Shown: piece after piece, positions 26,845-36,426 of the stretch
Layout: the number at the start of each line of letters is the position of its first letter
How positions within the stretch are numbered: the stretch's first letter is position 1
Origin: Halorubrum laminariae
GTDB taxonomy: Archaea > Halobacteriota > Halobacteria > Halobacteriales > Haloferacaceae
Length of the DNA: 64,000 bases
Reading direction: 5' to 3'
NCBI RefSeq assembly: GCF_024494655.1
Contig: NZ_JANHDL010000003.1
Span: 310,001 to 374,000 of the forward strand
Made by a program: the position numbers and the translations under genes
The notes under the pieces: model-generated
Told to the model about the DNA's origin: nothing
Databases searched by the model: none
What the model saw: only the letters and a program-made list of their open reading frames with translations

Positions 26845-26863
26845 AGTTCGCAATGACGAAACC
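26845..26863. promoter_or_regulatory. Inverted repeat AGTTCG-N6-CGAAACC, copy 3
   Basis: Spacer CAATGA. It lies 10 nt beyond the stop of the dehydrogenase gene and 213 nt from copy 2. Confidence 0.5.
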
Positions 26864-26873
26864 AGTCGAGGGA

Positions 26874-27812
26874 TCAGGCGACGCGGTTCCGCAGCGTCTC
26901 GCCCGTCTGGTATCGATCGATGTTTTCGCTGACGAGGTCGGCGATGTCGAGGTGGTAGCGGTTGGTGGCGGACCCCTTGTGCGGCGAGATGATCACTTCC
27001 TCGAAGTCCCAGAGGGGAGAGTCGTCCGGGAGCGGTTCAGTCTCGAACACGTCGAGGCCGGCACCCGCGATGGCGTCTTGATCCAGCGCGTCGACGAGCG
27101 CATCCTCGTCGACGATGGGTCCGCGGGCGACGTTGACGAGGTAGGCGTCGTCGCGCAGCACGTCGAACTCCTCGTCGCTGATCAGTCCCTCGGTCTCGGG
27201 CGTGTGCGGGAGCGCGAGCGCGACGAACCGGGCGTCGGCGATCGCCTCGTGGAGGTCCGCGGGGTCGAAGATTTCCGAGACGCCCGGCACGGGCTCGTCG
27301 GAGCGACGGACGCCCACCACGTCCATGCCGAGTGCGTCGGCCCGCTTCGCGATCCCCTGTCCGATGGTGCCGAGGCCGACGACGCAGAGCCGCTCGTTCT
27401 CCACGGTGAAGGGGCGCTCGTAGTCCGGAGTGTACCAGTTCCCCTCATTCTGGTTGTCTCGGTACACATGTAAGAGCCGCGCGAGCGACACCATGTAGCC
27501 GATCGCGATCTCGCTGACCGTGGTGTCGTGGATCCCGGTGCTGTTCGTGAGAGGGACGCCAGCGGCCTCGTACGCCTCGGTGTCGAACTCGTCGTACCCC
27601 GCGCGGATGCAGTGAACCCATCCTGCATCGAGAAACTCCGGCCGCGGGACGTACGTGGCGACGGCGTCGGTCTCGCCGAACGACTCCCCGTCGCCGACCA
27701 AGTCGACGGATACGTCGAGGCCGTCGAACGCCTCGACGAACGCTTCGGGCGGGATGACGTTCTCGACTGATTCGTGGACGTACAGATGATCGAGTCGTTC
27801 TCGCTCTGGCAT
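26874..27812 (-). CDS. D-2-hydroxyacid dehydrogenase (NAD(P)-dependent)
   Basis: The 312 residues show the D-isomer-specific 2-hydroxyacid dehydrogenase fold: NAD-binding VVGLGTIGQGIAKRADALGMDVVGVRR (about 140-166), catalytic Arg in VNVARGPIVDEDAL, Glu in GLDVFETEPLP, and His in IISPHKGS. It interconverts a 2-oxo acid and a D-2-hydroxy acid, for example hydroxypyruvate and D-glycerate or glyoxylate and glycolate; which one is not readable. The start ATG 27812 (MPERERLDHLYVHESV) is the family start. It is divergent from the ThDP enzyme gene with 150 nt between starts, so the two may be co-regulated. Confidence 0.88.
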   Translation of the reverse strand: MPERERLDHLYVHESVENVIPPEAFVEAFDGLDVSVDLVGDGESFGETDAVATYVPRPEFLDAGWVHCIRAGYDEFDTEAYEAAGVPLTNSTGIHDTTVSEIAIGYMVSLARLLHVYRDNQNEGNWYTPDYERPFTVENERLCVVGLGTIGQGIAKRADALGMDVVGVRRSDEPVPGVSEIFDPADLHEAIADARFVALALPHTPETEGLISDEEFDVLRDDAYLVNVARGPIVDEDALVDALDQDAIAGAGLDVFETEPLPDDSPLWDFEEVIISPHKGSATNRYHLDIADLVSENIDRYQTGETLRNRVA

Positions 27813-27910
27813 GAAGACAACGTCGTCACAATGGGTTATCAGTCCTTCGGGAGCCGGCAAACGTGCGTGATACTAGGTACCACTCACCGTCGGAACGGCC
27901 ACGACAGATA

Positions 27911-27920
27911 CTTTTATATC
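27911..27920 (+). promoter_or_regulatory. TATA box of the ThDP-enzyme gene
   Basis: CTTTTATATC lies about 43 nt before ATG 27963, implying a short 5' leader of about 15-20 nt. Confidence 0.45.
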
Positions 27921-27962
27921 CTCCCGTGTCGCAGTTCGGAGTATCCGCAAGAGAGACTAGTG

Positions 27963-29573
27963 ATGAACGTAACTGAAGCAATTGCACACGCGCTGAAAGA
28001 GGAAGGAGTAGAGTACGTATTTGGTTTCCCGAGCAACCCGCTGTTCGACACCGGGGCCGCAGAAGAGGCCGGACTGCGAACGATCATTACCCGCCAAGAA
28101 CGGACGGCGGTCCACATGGCCGACGCGATCGGACGGCTCACGTCCGGCGACGAGGTCGTCGCGTTCGCCTGCCAGCACGGGCCGGGAACCGAGAACTCCA
28201 TCGGGGGCGTCGCACAGGCATACGGCGAGTCCGCACCGCTCGTGGCCATCCCGGCGGGGTACGACCGAGCCAAGACGGACGTGGATCCGAAATTCAACTC
28301 GCTCGTGACCTACCAGAGTGTGAGCAAGACCTGCGAGCAGCTCACCGACCCCGACGCGATCGGCGAGACGTTCCGCCGAGCGTTCTCCGCGGCGCGAAAC
28401 GGTCGTCCGCGCCCCGCAGTCGTCGAAGTCCCGAAAGACGTGTTCTGGGAGGACGCGCCCGAGGACTTCGAGTACATCCCGTCGACCGCCAACCGGGCCG
28501 GCGTCGACCCCGAATCCGTCCCCCCCGTCGCCGACGCGCTCGTCGACGCGGAGAACCCGGTTATCTTCGCCGGGCAGGGCGTCCACTACGCCAAGGCGTG
28601 GGACGAACTGAAGGAGCTCGCCGAGACGCTCGAAGCCCCCGTCGCGACGAGCCTGAACGGCAAGAGCGCCTTCCCGGAGAGCCATCCGCTGTCGCTCGGC
28701 GCGGGAAGCAAGAGTGAACCCGGCCAGCTCGCCCACTTCCTCGACGAGTGCGACGTGCTGTTCGGCGTCGGCTGCAGCTTCACCGAGACGGCCTACGGAA
28801 TCACCGTCCCGGAGGGGAAACGAGTCATCCACTCAACGCTCGACCCCACCGACATCGACAAGGACGTCGACTCGGAGCTCGCGCTGGTGGGCGACGCGCA
28901 GGTCGTCCTCGACGCCGTCGTCGACGCGGTCGAAGAGCGAGTCGACGACGACCGCGGCCGCTTCGACGACGTCGCCGACGAGATCGCGTCGGTCAAGGCC
29001 GACTGGCTCGACGAGTGGGAGGGGAAGCTCACGTCCGATGAGACGCCGATCAACCCGTACCGCGTGATCCACGAGATCACGAACGTCGTCGACGAGTCGG
29101 AGACTATCATCACGGCCGACGCCGGCAACCCGCGCGACTTCCTCGCGCCCTTCTACGAGACGGACGAGCCGCTCTCGTACATCGGGTGGGGGAAGACGAC
29201 GCAGCTCGGCTACGGGCTCGGTCTCGCGATCGGCGCGAAGGTCCAGTTCCCGGAGAAGCTCTGTATCAACATCATGGGCGACGGTGCCATCGGGATGACC
29301 GGCCTGGACTTCGAGACGGCCGCTCGCGAGGACGCGCCGATCCTCACCATCCACCTGAACAACTACGAGATGGCGAGCTACGACACGCCCTTTAGCGGCG
29401 ACTTCGCCGATGTCGGCAAGGCCCTCGGCGGCTACGGCGAGCGCGTCGAGGATCCCGAGGAGGTCGCGCCGGCGCTCGAACGCGCCATCGAGAAGACCGA
29501 GGAGGGGACGCCCGCGCTGCTCGAGATCATCACCGCGAAAGAGACCGAACTCTCGCGCCCCGACCTCGAGTAA
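27963..29573 (+). CDS. ThDP-dependent enzyme (acetolactate synthase / benzoylformate decarboxylase-like)
   Basis: The 536 residues have the three-domain ThDP layout: PYR domain with catalytic Glu in TIITRQERTAVHMAD (about 50), a central Rossmann-like domain (about 190-320), and a PP domain with the ThDP/Mg motif GDGAIGMTGLDFETAAREDAPILTIHLNN (about 440-468). Such enzymes decarboxylate or carboligate 2-oxo acids. The TPP domain sequence and the absence of a small regulatory subunit gene argue against biosynthetic acetolactate synthase. Next to a 2-hydroxyacid dehydrogenase and malic enzyme, a catabolic 2-oxo-acid decarboxylase or a glyoxylate-carboligase-like role is more likely, but the substrate is unknown. 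Confidence 0.8.
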   Translation: MNVTEAIAHALKEEGVEYVFGFPSNPLFDTGAAEEAGLRTIITRQERTAVHMADAIGRLTSGDEVVAFACQHGPGTENSIGGVAQAYGESAPLVAIPAGYDRAKTDVDPKFNSLVTYQSVSKTCEQLTDPDAIGETFRRAFSAARNGRPRPAVVEVPKDVFWEDAPEDFEYIPSTANRAGVDPESVPPVADALVDAENPVIFAGQGVHYAKAWDELKELAETLEAPVATSLNGKSAFPESHPLSLGAGSKSEPGQLAHFLDECDVLFGVGCSFTETAYGITVPEGKRVIHSTLDPTDIDKDVDSELALVGDAQVVLDAVVDAVEERVDDDRGRFDDVADEIASVKADWLDEWEGKLTSDETPINPYRVIHEITNVVDESETIITADAGNPRDFLAPFYETDEPLSYIGWGKTTQLGYGLGLAIGAKVQFPEKLCINIMGDGAIGMTGLDFETAAREDAPILTIHLNNYEMASYDTPFSGDFADVGKALGGYGERVEDPEEVAPALERAIEKTEEGTPALLEIITAKETELSRPDLE

Positions 29574-29666
29574 CCTGCGCTAGACAGCCGCCGAATCCGC
29601 GGCGGCCACGTACTTGGAATTTTGTATCATTCTCCGCTCGCGAGCGGTCGTGCCCACCAATCCCCA

Positions 29667-29677
29667 TAAATATATAA
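29667..29677 (+). promoter_or_regulatory. TATA box of the malic enzyme gene
   Basis: TAAATATATAA lies 23-33 nt before the ATG at 29700; a leaderless transcript is expected. Confidence 0.6.
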
Positions 29678-29699
29678 GCCGGTCTGACAACATGTCGGT

Positions 29700-31958
29700 A
29701 TGACTCTAGAGGACGACTCACTGGAGTATCACGAGGCCGATCCGCCGGGAAAAATCGAGATCGCGACCACGAAACCGACGAACACGCAGCGTGACCTCTC
29801 GCTCGCGTACTCGCCCGGCGTAGCGGGGCCGTGTCGGAAGATCGCGGAGTCGCCGGAGAAGGCGTACGACTACACCGCGAAGGGGAACCTCGTCGGTGTC
29901 GTCTCGAACGGGTCGGCGGTGCTCGGACTCGGAGACATCGGTGCCACGGCGTCGAAGCCCGTCATGGAGGGAAAAGGCGTGCTGTTCAAGCGGTTCGCTG
30001 ACGTCGACGTGTTCGACGTGGAACTCGACATCGACGACACCGACGCCTTCTGTGAGGCCGTCGCCGCGATGGAGCCGACCTTCGGCGGGATCAACCTCGA
30101 AGACATCAAGGCACCCGAGTGCTTCCAGATCGAAGACCGACTCCAAGACGAGATGGACATTCCCGTGTTCCACGACGACCAGCACGGAACCGCCATCATC
30201 AACGGATCCGGGCTCATCAACGCGGCCGAGATCGTCGACAAGGACCTCGGCGACATGAAGATCGTGTTCTCCGGGGCCGGCGCATCGGCGCTCGCAACCG
30301 CACACTTCTACATCTCGTTGGGAGTCGACCCCGACAACATCGTGCTCTGTGACTCGACGGGCATCATCACCGAGGAGCGCGCCGAGGCCGGCGACATCAA
30401 CGAGTACAAACAGGCCTTCGCTCGGGATATCGAGGGCGGCGATCTCGCCGACGCAATGGAAGACGCGGACGTGCTCGTCGGGCTCTCAGCCGGCGGCATC
30501 GTCTCGCAGGACATGGTCCGATCGATGGCTGAGAATCCGATCATCTTCGCGATGGCGAATCCCACCCCCGAGATCGGCTACGAGGAGGGGAAAAACGCCC
30601 GCGACGACACGGTGATCATGGCCACGGGCCGCTCGGACTACCCGAACCAGGTGAACAACGTCCTCGGGTTCCCGTTCATCTTCCGCGGCGCACTCGACGT
30701 GCGCGCCTCGGAGATCAACGAGGAGATGAAAGTCGCCTGCGCGGAGGCGCTCGCGGAACTCGCCCGCCAAGACGTTCCCGACGCGGTGTTGAAGGCGTAT
30801 GGTGACGAGCCGCTCCAGTTCGGCCCCGAGTACATCCTGCCGAAGCCCGTCGACCCGCGCGTCCTCTTCGAGGTCGCGCCGGCGGTCGCCGAGGCGGCGA
30901 TGGAGTCCGGTGCGGCGCGAGAAGAGGTCGATCTGGACGAGTATCGCGACGCCCTAGAGGCGCGCGTGGGCAAGTCCCGCGAGATGATGCGGATCGTCTT
31001 CAACAAGGCCAAACAGGACCCGAAGCGCATCGCGCTCGCGGAGGGCGAAGACGAGAAGATGATCCGCGCGGCCTACCAACTCTCCGAGCAGGGGATCGCA
31101 GAGCCCGTACTGTTGGGCGATCAGGACGCGATCACGGCCACAATAGACGAGCTTGGCCTCGACTACGAGCCGGCGGTTAACGACCCGACGACGGCGGAGT
31201 ACGACGCGTACGCGGACCGACTGCACGAACTCCGCAAGCGCAAGGGGATCACCCGGAGTGAGGCGGGCGAACTGGTCCGGACCAGCACCAACTACCTCGG
31301 CAGTGTGATGGTCGACCAGAACGACGCGGACGCCCTGTTGACGGGCCTGACACACCACTACCCCTCGGCGCTTCGCCCGCCGCTACAGGTCATCGGGACC
31401 GCAGACGACGCCGAGTACGTCTCCGGCGTCTACATGCTGACGATCGGGAACCGCGTCGTGTTCTTCGCGGACGTCACCGTCAACCGCGACACCGACGCCG
31501 ACGTGCTCGCCGAGACGACGCGACACACCGCGGAACTGGCCCGGCAGTTCAACGTCGAGCCGCGCGCGGCGCTACTCTCGTACTCCAACTTCGGGAGCGT
31601 CGAGGGCGAAGAGACACAGGCACCGCGGGACGCCGCGGCCATGCTCCGTGCGGACTCCGCGGTCGACTTCCCGGTCGACGGCGAGATGCAGGCGGACACG
31701 GCGCTCGTCGAGGAGATGCTCACCGACACCTACGAGTTCTCCGACCTCGACGAGCCTGCGAACGTCCTCGTGTTCCCGAACCTCGAATCCGGGAACATCG
31801 GGTACAAGCTGCTCCAGCGGCTCGGCGACGCCGAGGCGATCGGTCCGATGCTCGTCGGCATGGACGAGCCGGTCCACGTGCTCCAGCGCGGCGACGAGGT
31901 GAAAGATATCGTCAACCTCGCCGCCGTCGCCGTCGTCGACGCTCAGGAGCGCGAGTAA
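29700..31958 (+). CDS. NADP-type malic enzyme with phosphotransacetylase-like domain (MaeB type)
   Basis: The 752 residues join a malic enzyme domain (about 1-420) to a PTA-like domain (about 425-752), the MaeB architecture. It oxidatively decarboxylates L-malate to pyruvate and CO2. Key parts are [15 protein letters not shown], the GLGDIGA motif, the catalytic region [12 protein letters not shown] with [11 protein letters not shown], and the cofactor loop [14 protein letters not shown]. The PTA-like domain in such fusions is thought to be regulatory (acetyl-CoA binding) and not enzymatic. Neighbours that make or handle 2-hydroxy acids and a dicarboxylate-type transporter agree with a catabolic role in malate use. 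Confidence 0.93.
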   Translation: MTLEDDSLEYHEADPPGKIEIATTKPTNTQRDLSLAYSPGVAGPCRKIAESPEKAYDYTAKGNLVGVVSNGSAVLGLGDIGATASKPVMEGKGVLFKRFADVDVFDVELDIDDTDAFCEAVAAMEPTFGGINLEDIKAPECFQIEDRLQDEMDIPVFHDDQHGTAIINGSGLINAAEIVDKDLGDMKIVFSGAGASALATAHFYISLGVDPDNIVLCDSTGIITEERAEAGDINEYKQAFARDIEGGDLADAMEDADVLVGLSAGGIVSQDMVRSMAENPIIFAMANPTPEIGYEEGKNARDDTVIMATGRSDYPNQVNNVLGFPFIFRGALDVRASEINEEMKVACAEALAELARQDVPDAVLKAYGDEPLQFGPEYILPKPVDPRVLFEVAPAVAEAAMESGAAREEVDLDEYRDALEARVGKSREMMRIVFNKAKQDPKRIALAEGEDEKMIRAAYQLSEQGIAEPVLLGDQDAITATIDELGLDYEPAVNDPTTAEYDAYADRLHELRKRKGITRSEAGELVRTSTNYLGSVMVDQNDADALLTGLTHHYPSALRPPLQVIGTADDAEYVSGVYMLTIGNRVVFFADVTVNRDTDADVLAETTRHTAELARQFNVEPRAALLSYSNFGSVEGEETQAPRDAAAMLRADSAVDFPVDGEMQADTALVEEMLTDTYEFSDLDEPANVLVFPNLESGNIGYKLLQRLGDAEAIGPMLVGMDEPVHVLQRGDEVKDIVNLAAVAVVDAQERE

Positions 31959-32169
31959 TCGGCGCTCGCGGATCCACCGGTTCCGGATCTCGGATCGCGA
32001 TATCCCTTTCGTCGCGGCTGGAGTGCTCGTGTCGGTCTGCCTGGTGCTCGCCGTCGACACGTGGAACTGTCTCGTCTGTCGCGGCGGTCGGTCACGCTAT
32101 CGGTGTCTGTTGACGCGTAACATTCATACCTCCACCACACCGAGAGACGATAATACGACCGAGATACAG

Positions 32170-35133
32170 ATGGCTTCCAAGAACACACCTCCCGATCCAT
32201 CCACAGATCCGCGAACGAACTACGACTACCGCAGCGAAGACGGCACTGACCCGGGGCTCGTCTCGGCCCTTGACGGGCTCGTCGAGGGCGACGTACGCTT
32301 CGACGAATACTCGAAACAGATGTACGCCACGGACGCCTCGGCGTACGAAGTGACGCCCATCGGGGTCGTGTACCCGACCTCGACCGCCGACGTGGCGGCC
32401 GTAATTGAGTACTGCGCCGGTGAGGAGATCCCCGTGTTGCCCCGCGGCGGTGGGACGAGCCTCGCCGGCCAGTCGGTCAACGAGGCGGTCGTCCTGGATT
32501 TCACCCGGTACATGACCGACATCCTCGATGTCGATCCCGACGGCCGCCGGGCCCGAGCGATGACCGGGATCACGCTCGGCGAACTCAACCGCACGCTCGA
32601 ACCGCACGATCTGAAGTTCGCTCCCGACCCGTCGACCGCGGACCGGAGCGCGCTCGGCGGCGCGATCGGGAACAACACGACCGGCGCGCACTCGCTGAAG
32701 TACGGGAAGACCGACGCCTACGTCGAGGAGGTCGAGGCCGTGCTGGCTGACGGGAGCGTCGAGACGTTCGGCGAGATCGCGGTGTCGGAACTGCGCGAGG
32801 GTGCAGACCCCGACGGCGAACTGCTCGAACGGATCTACGCCGAAGTCGTCCGGATCCTCGACGAGGAGGCCGACGAGATCGACGACCGGTACCCGGACCT
32901 CAAGCGGAACGTCTCGGGGTACAACCTCGACGTGCTCGTTGAGGAGTCCGAGTCCGGGACGGTGAACCTCGCAAAGCTTCTCGTCGGCAGCGAGGGGACG
33001 CTCGCCATCGTCACCGAGGCAGAGGTGAGCTTGGAGCCGATCCCGGAGACGAAGGGGGTCGGCCTCCTCACCTATCATAACCTGCTCGACGCGATGGAGG
33101 ACGTCGGGCCGATCCTCGAACACGACGCGGCCGCGGTCGAGGTGCTCGACGGCGTGCTCGTCGACCTCGCGCGGGATCTGGAGGAGTTCAAAGACGTCAT
33201 CGGCATGTTGCCCGACGAGACGGACACGTTCCTCTTGGTCGAGTTCTACGCCGACGACGACGAGGAGGCCAAACAGCAGGTCGACGATCTGCTCGACGAC
33301 CGCGTCGGCGATCTGGCGTTCGACGGGATGACGGCGTACGACGAGGAGACGCAAAAGAAGTTCTGGAAGATGCGGAAGGCCTCGACGCCGATCCTGCTCT
33401 CGCGGACCGGTGACGACAAGCACATCGCGTTCATCGAGGATCTCGCGATCCCGCCGGAGCACCTGCCCGAGTACACGAGAGAGTTCAAGAAGATCTTCGA
33501 GGACCACGACACGTTCGGGAGCTTCTACGCGCACGCCGGACCGGGATGCATGCACGTCCGGCCGCTCATCAACACGAAGACGGCCGAGGGGACGGAAACC
33601 ATGGAATCCATCTCCGACGCCGCGACCGATCTGGCCGTGCGCCTCGGTGGGTCGGTGTCAGGCGAACACGGTGACGGCCGCGCGCGGACCCAGTGGAACC
33701 GGAAGCTGTACGGCGACCGGCTCTGGCACGTGTTCCGGAACCTGAAGACCGCCTTCGACCCCGACTGGCTGCTGAATCCCGGAACCGTCTGCGGAGACCA
33801 CGACATGACCGAGAACCTCCGGTTCGGCGAAGAGTACGAGTTCGACGCCGGGTTCGAACCCGCCTTAGAGTGGGAAAACGAGAACGGGTTCCAAGGAATG
33901 GCCGAGCTCTGTCACGGCTGCGGCGGGTGCCGCACGAGCCAAGACGGAGACGGCGGCGTGATGTGCCCGACCTACCGCGCCTCGCAGGAAGAGATTACGA
34001 GCACGCGTGGCCGTGCGAACCTCCTCCGGCAGGCGATGAGCGGCGACCTCGACGACGACGAGCAGTTCGACACGGAGTTCATGCACGAGGTGCTCGACCT
34101 CTGTGTCGGCTGTAAGGGCTGTTCGATCGACTGCCCGAGCGAGGTGGATATGGCGAAGATGAAAGTCGAGGTCGAGAACGCCCATCACGAGAAACACGGC
34201 GCGGACCTCCGCTCGAAGCTGTTCGCCAACGTCGAGACGCTCTCGAAACTGGGGAGTGCGACCGCACCGCTCTCGAATCTCGGGACGAAGATTCCGGGGG
34301 CACGCGCGGTCATGGAGAAGACGATCGGGATCGCCAAGGAACGCTCGCTCCCGACGTTCCATCGCGAGACGTTCGTCGACTGGTGGACGGCCCGCGGCGG
34401 GTCGACGGTGAGCGAGGCGGCCGCGGAGCGCCGCGTCGTTCTCGTACCCGACACGGTCACGAACTACAACAACCCCGACGCCGGCAAGGCCGCGGTGCGA
34501 GTGCTCGAAGCCGCGGGTGTCCACGTCGAGGTCGCCGAGGACATCGCCGACAGCGGCCGGCCAGCCCACTCGAAGGGGCTGTTGACCAAGGCGCGCGAAA
34601 CCGCAGAAGCCAACGTCGAAGCCCTAGCACCGCGCGTCGCGGATGGCCGCGACGTGGTCGTCGTCGAGCCCTCCGACGCCGTCATGTTCCAGTCCGACTA
34701 CCTCGACCTCCTCTCCTCTGACGACGCGGCCAGCGTCGCGGACAACACCTACGGCGTGTTGGAGTACGTCGACGTGCACCGGCTCGACGAGTCGCTCGAC
34801 GCTGACGGCGGCGCGGAGCGGCTCACGTACCACGGTCACTGTCACCAGAAGTCCGTGAAGAAGGACCACCACGCGGTCGGGGTGCTCCGCCGAACCGGGT
34901 TCCGGGTCGACCCGCTCGATACGAGCTGCTGCGGGATGGCGGGGACGTTCGGCTACGAGGCCGAACACTACTCGATGAGTCAGGCGATCGGGTCGATGCT
35001 GTTCGACCGGATCGACGACAGCGACGGCGAGAGCGTCGTCGCGCCCGGCGCGTCCTGCCGGACGCAGATCGGCGACGAGTACGACGAAAAACCGCCGCAC
35101 CCGATCGAGAAGCTCGCCGACTCGCTCGCGTAG
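32170..35133 (+). CDS. FAD / Fe-S fused D-2-hydroxyacid dehydrogenase (D-lactate/D-2-hydroxyglutarate type)
   Basis: The 987-residue protein combines an FAD-binding type-4 domain (about 65-235, VLPRGGGTSLAGQSVNEAV and ALGGAIGNNTTGAHSLKYGKT), an FAD-oxidase C-terminal domain (about 290-550, with EHGDGRARTQW), a ferredoxin-like 4Fe-4S part (CHGCGGC from Cys581 and CVGCKGCSIDCP from Cys645) and a CCG-domain end (GHCHQKS, TSCCGMAGTFGYE). This matches the one-chain D-lactate/2-hydroxyglutarate dehydrogenases that pass electrons to the respiratory chain. Substrate is probably a D-2-hydroxy acid. ATG 32170 starts after an AT-richer leader; an upstream frame extension to 32023 is not conserved in style. 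Confidence 0.9.
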   Translation: MASKNTPPDPSTDPRTNYDYRSEDGTDPGLVSALDGLVEGDVRFDEYSKQMYATDASAYEVTPIGVVYPTSTADVAAVIEYCAGEEIPVLPRGGGTSLAGQSVNEAVVLDFTRYMTDILDVDPDGRRARAMTGITLGELNRTLEPHDLKFAPDPSTADRSALGGAIGNNTTGAHSLKYGKTDAYVEEVEAVLADGSVETFGEIAVSELREGADPDGELLERIYAEVVRILDEEADEIDDRYPDLKRNVSGYNLDVLVEESESGTVNLAKLLVGSEGTLAIVTEAEVSLEPIPETKGVGLLTYHNLLDAMEDVGPILEHDAAAVEVLDGVLVDLARDLEEFKDVIGMLPDETDTFLLVEFYADDDEEAKQQVDDLLDDRVGDLAFDGMTAYDEETQKKFWKMRKASTPILLSRTGDDKHIAFIEDLAIPPEHLPEYTREFKKIFEDHDTFGSFYAHAGPGCMHVRPLINTKTAEGTETMESISDAATDLAVRLGGSVSGEHGDGRARTQWNRKLYGDRLWHVFRNLKTAFDPDWLLNPGTVCGDHDMTENLRFGEEYEFDAGFEPALEWENENGFQGMAELCHGCGGCRTSQDGDGGVMCPTYRASQEEITSTRGRANLLRQAMSGDLDDDEQFDTEFMHEVLDLCVGCKGCSIDCPSEVDMAKMKVEVENAHHEKHGADLRSKLFANVETLSKLGSATAPLSNLGTKIPGARAVMEKTIGIAKERSLPTFHRETFVDWWTARGGSTVSEAAAERRVVLVPDTVTNYNNPDAGKAAVRVLEAAGVHVEVAEDIADSGRPAHSKGLLTKARETAEANVEALAPRVADGRDVVVVEPSDAVMFQSDYLDLLSSDDAASVADNTYGVLEYVDVHRLDESLDADGGAERLTYHGHCHQKSVKKDHHAVGVLRRTGFRVDPLDTSCCGMAGTFGYEAEHYSMSQAIGSMLFDRIDDSDGESVVAPGASCRTQIGDEYDEKPPHPIEKLADSLA

Positions 35134-35202
35134 GACGCGAGCGGGGTCGTCCGTTTTCACACACAGACGAGCGACAGCGATCGTGGTCAATCGATCGAAC
35201 GC

Positions 35203-35209
35203 AAAAAAA
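35203..35209 (-). terminator. T-tract after the CoA-transferase gene (1)
   Basis: Seven T in a row on the minus strand, 12 nt beyond the stop at 35221, a typical archaeal intrinsic termination signal. Confidence 0.5.
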
Positions 35210-35220
35210 GCTCGTCCGCC

Positions 35221-36426
35221 TTACTCGTCGCCGAACGCGCCGTCGTCGCGCCACTCGTCGAGCGTGGTCTGGTCGCCGGCAACTTCGGCAAAAACAGACT
35301 CCGTGTGCTCGCCGAGCCGCGGTGCGGGCGAGCGCACGATGTCGTCGTGGTCGGGGAAGTTGATCGGGTGGCCGGGCAGGAGACACTCACCCCAGTCGGG
35401 GTCGTCGTGTTCGACGACCAGATCCCGCGCCCGCGTCTGGTCGTAGTTGACGACGTCTTCGACGTCGTTGATGGGCCCACACGGGAATCCGTACTCGATG
35501 AGGCGATCGAGCCAGTACTCCGTGGACTCCGTCTCAAACTCCTCTTCGATAATTCCGACGACGGTGTCGGCATGCTCGAACCGGTCGTCGTTCGTCGGGT
35601 ACTCGGCCAGTTCCTCGCGTCCGACGAGTTCGACGAAGTCGTCCCACCGGTCATCGCTCGGAACGCCGGTGACGAGCGCGCCGTCTTCGGTCTCGAACCG
35701 CTGGTAGGGCACGAGCGTCTGGTGGGAGGTCCCCTGCGGTCCGGGGACCGACCCGTCCATCGAGTAGGAGGTGAGGTACTCGTTCATCAGCGTCACGATC
35801 GAGTCGAACAGCCCCACGTCGAACTTCCCGTTGAACGACTCTGCGTCCGCGTCGCCGAGATGACCCCGCTCGTAGAGCCGGGCGAGCAGCCCGATGGCGG
35901 TGAACATCCCCGTCGTGAGGTCGCCGATGGCCTGTCCGACCTTGACCGGTTCGCCGCCCTCCGGACCGGTGACGCTCATGATCCCGCCTTCCGCCTGCAG
36001 GATGAGGTCGAGACCGGCCTGTTTCTTGCGCGGGCCGGTCTCGCCGTAGCCCTTAATGCTGGCGTAGACGATCTCCGGATTCCGATCGGTCACGTCCTCG
36101 TAGCCGACGCCCAGTTTGTCCGTGACGCCGTACCCGAAGTTCTCGATGAACACGTCGGCCTCCTCTAACAGCGACAGCGCGGCCTCGGTGCCGGCGTCGG
36201 ATTTGAGGTCGAGCGTGACGGAGCGTTTGTTCCGGTTGTTCGCCATGAAGTAGCCGGACTTGCCGTCGGGTCCGATACCTTGGTGACGGGCGGGGTCGCC
36301 CACGCCGGGTCGTTCGATCTTCACCACGTCGGCACCCATGTCGGCGAGCAGCGCCCCGCAGAAGGGGCCCGCTCGGTGACCGGTCATCTCCACGACCGTG
36401 AGGTCTGCGAGTGGTCCTCCCGTCAT
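35221..36426 (-). CDS. CaiB/BaiF family CoA-transferase (1)
   Basis: The 401 residues are a family III CoA-transferase. Visible are LADLTVVEMTGHRAGPFCGALLADMGADVVKIERPGVGD with the catalytic Asp region downstream (NRNKRSVTLDLKSDAG), VFIENFGYG, and the C-terminal YGFPCGPINDVEDVV. These enzymes transfer CoA from one carboxylic acid (often succinyl- or formyl-CoA) to another. ATG 36426 overlaps the stop of the upstream enoyl-CoA hydratase gene by 4 nt, so the two are one operon: CoA activation followed by hydration or isomerisation of the thioester. Confidence 0.9.
   Translation of the reverse strand: MTGGPLADLTVVEMTGHRAGPFCGALLADMGADVVKIERPGVGDPARHQGIGPDGKSGYFMANNRNKRSVTLDLKSDAGTEAALSLLEEADVFIENFGYGVTDKLGVGYEDVTDRNPEIVYASIKGYGETGPRKKQAGLDLILQAEGGIMSVTGPEGGEPVKVGQAIGDLTTGMFTAIGLLARLYERGHLGDADAESFNGKFDVGLFDSIVTLMNEYLTSYSMDGSVPGPQGTSHQTLVPYQRFETEDGALVTGVPSDDRWDDFVELVGREELAEYPTNDDRFEHADTVVGIIEEEFETESTEYWLDRLIEYGFPCGPINDVEDVVNYDQTRARDLVVEHDDPDWGECLLPGHPINFPDHDDIVRSPAPRLGEHTESVFAEVAGDQTTLDEWRDDGAFGDE

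Larger units (their letters stand above)
26568..26873. other. 306-bp convergent gap carrying two operator-like sites
   Basis: No ORF is supported. The gap separates the 3' ends of iclR and the convergent dehydrogenase gene but contains promoter-like A/T tracts (26578-26612) and two copies of the AGTTCG-N6-CGAAACC inverted repeat. Operators between converging 3' ends are unusual; a lost gene or a small RNA is possible. Confidence 0.45.

Noticed and set aside
32092..33555. 487-codon reverse frame opposite the FAD/Fe-S dehydrogenase
   Set aside because: It is entirely covered by a gene with clear FAD and Fe-S motifs; the reverse translation has no family features.
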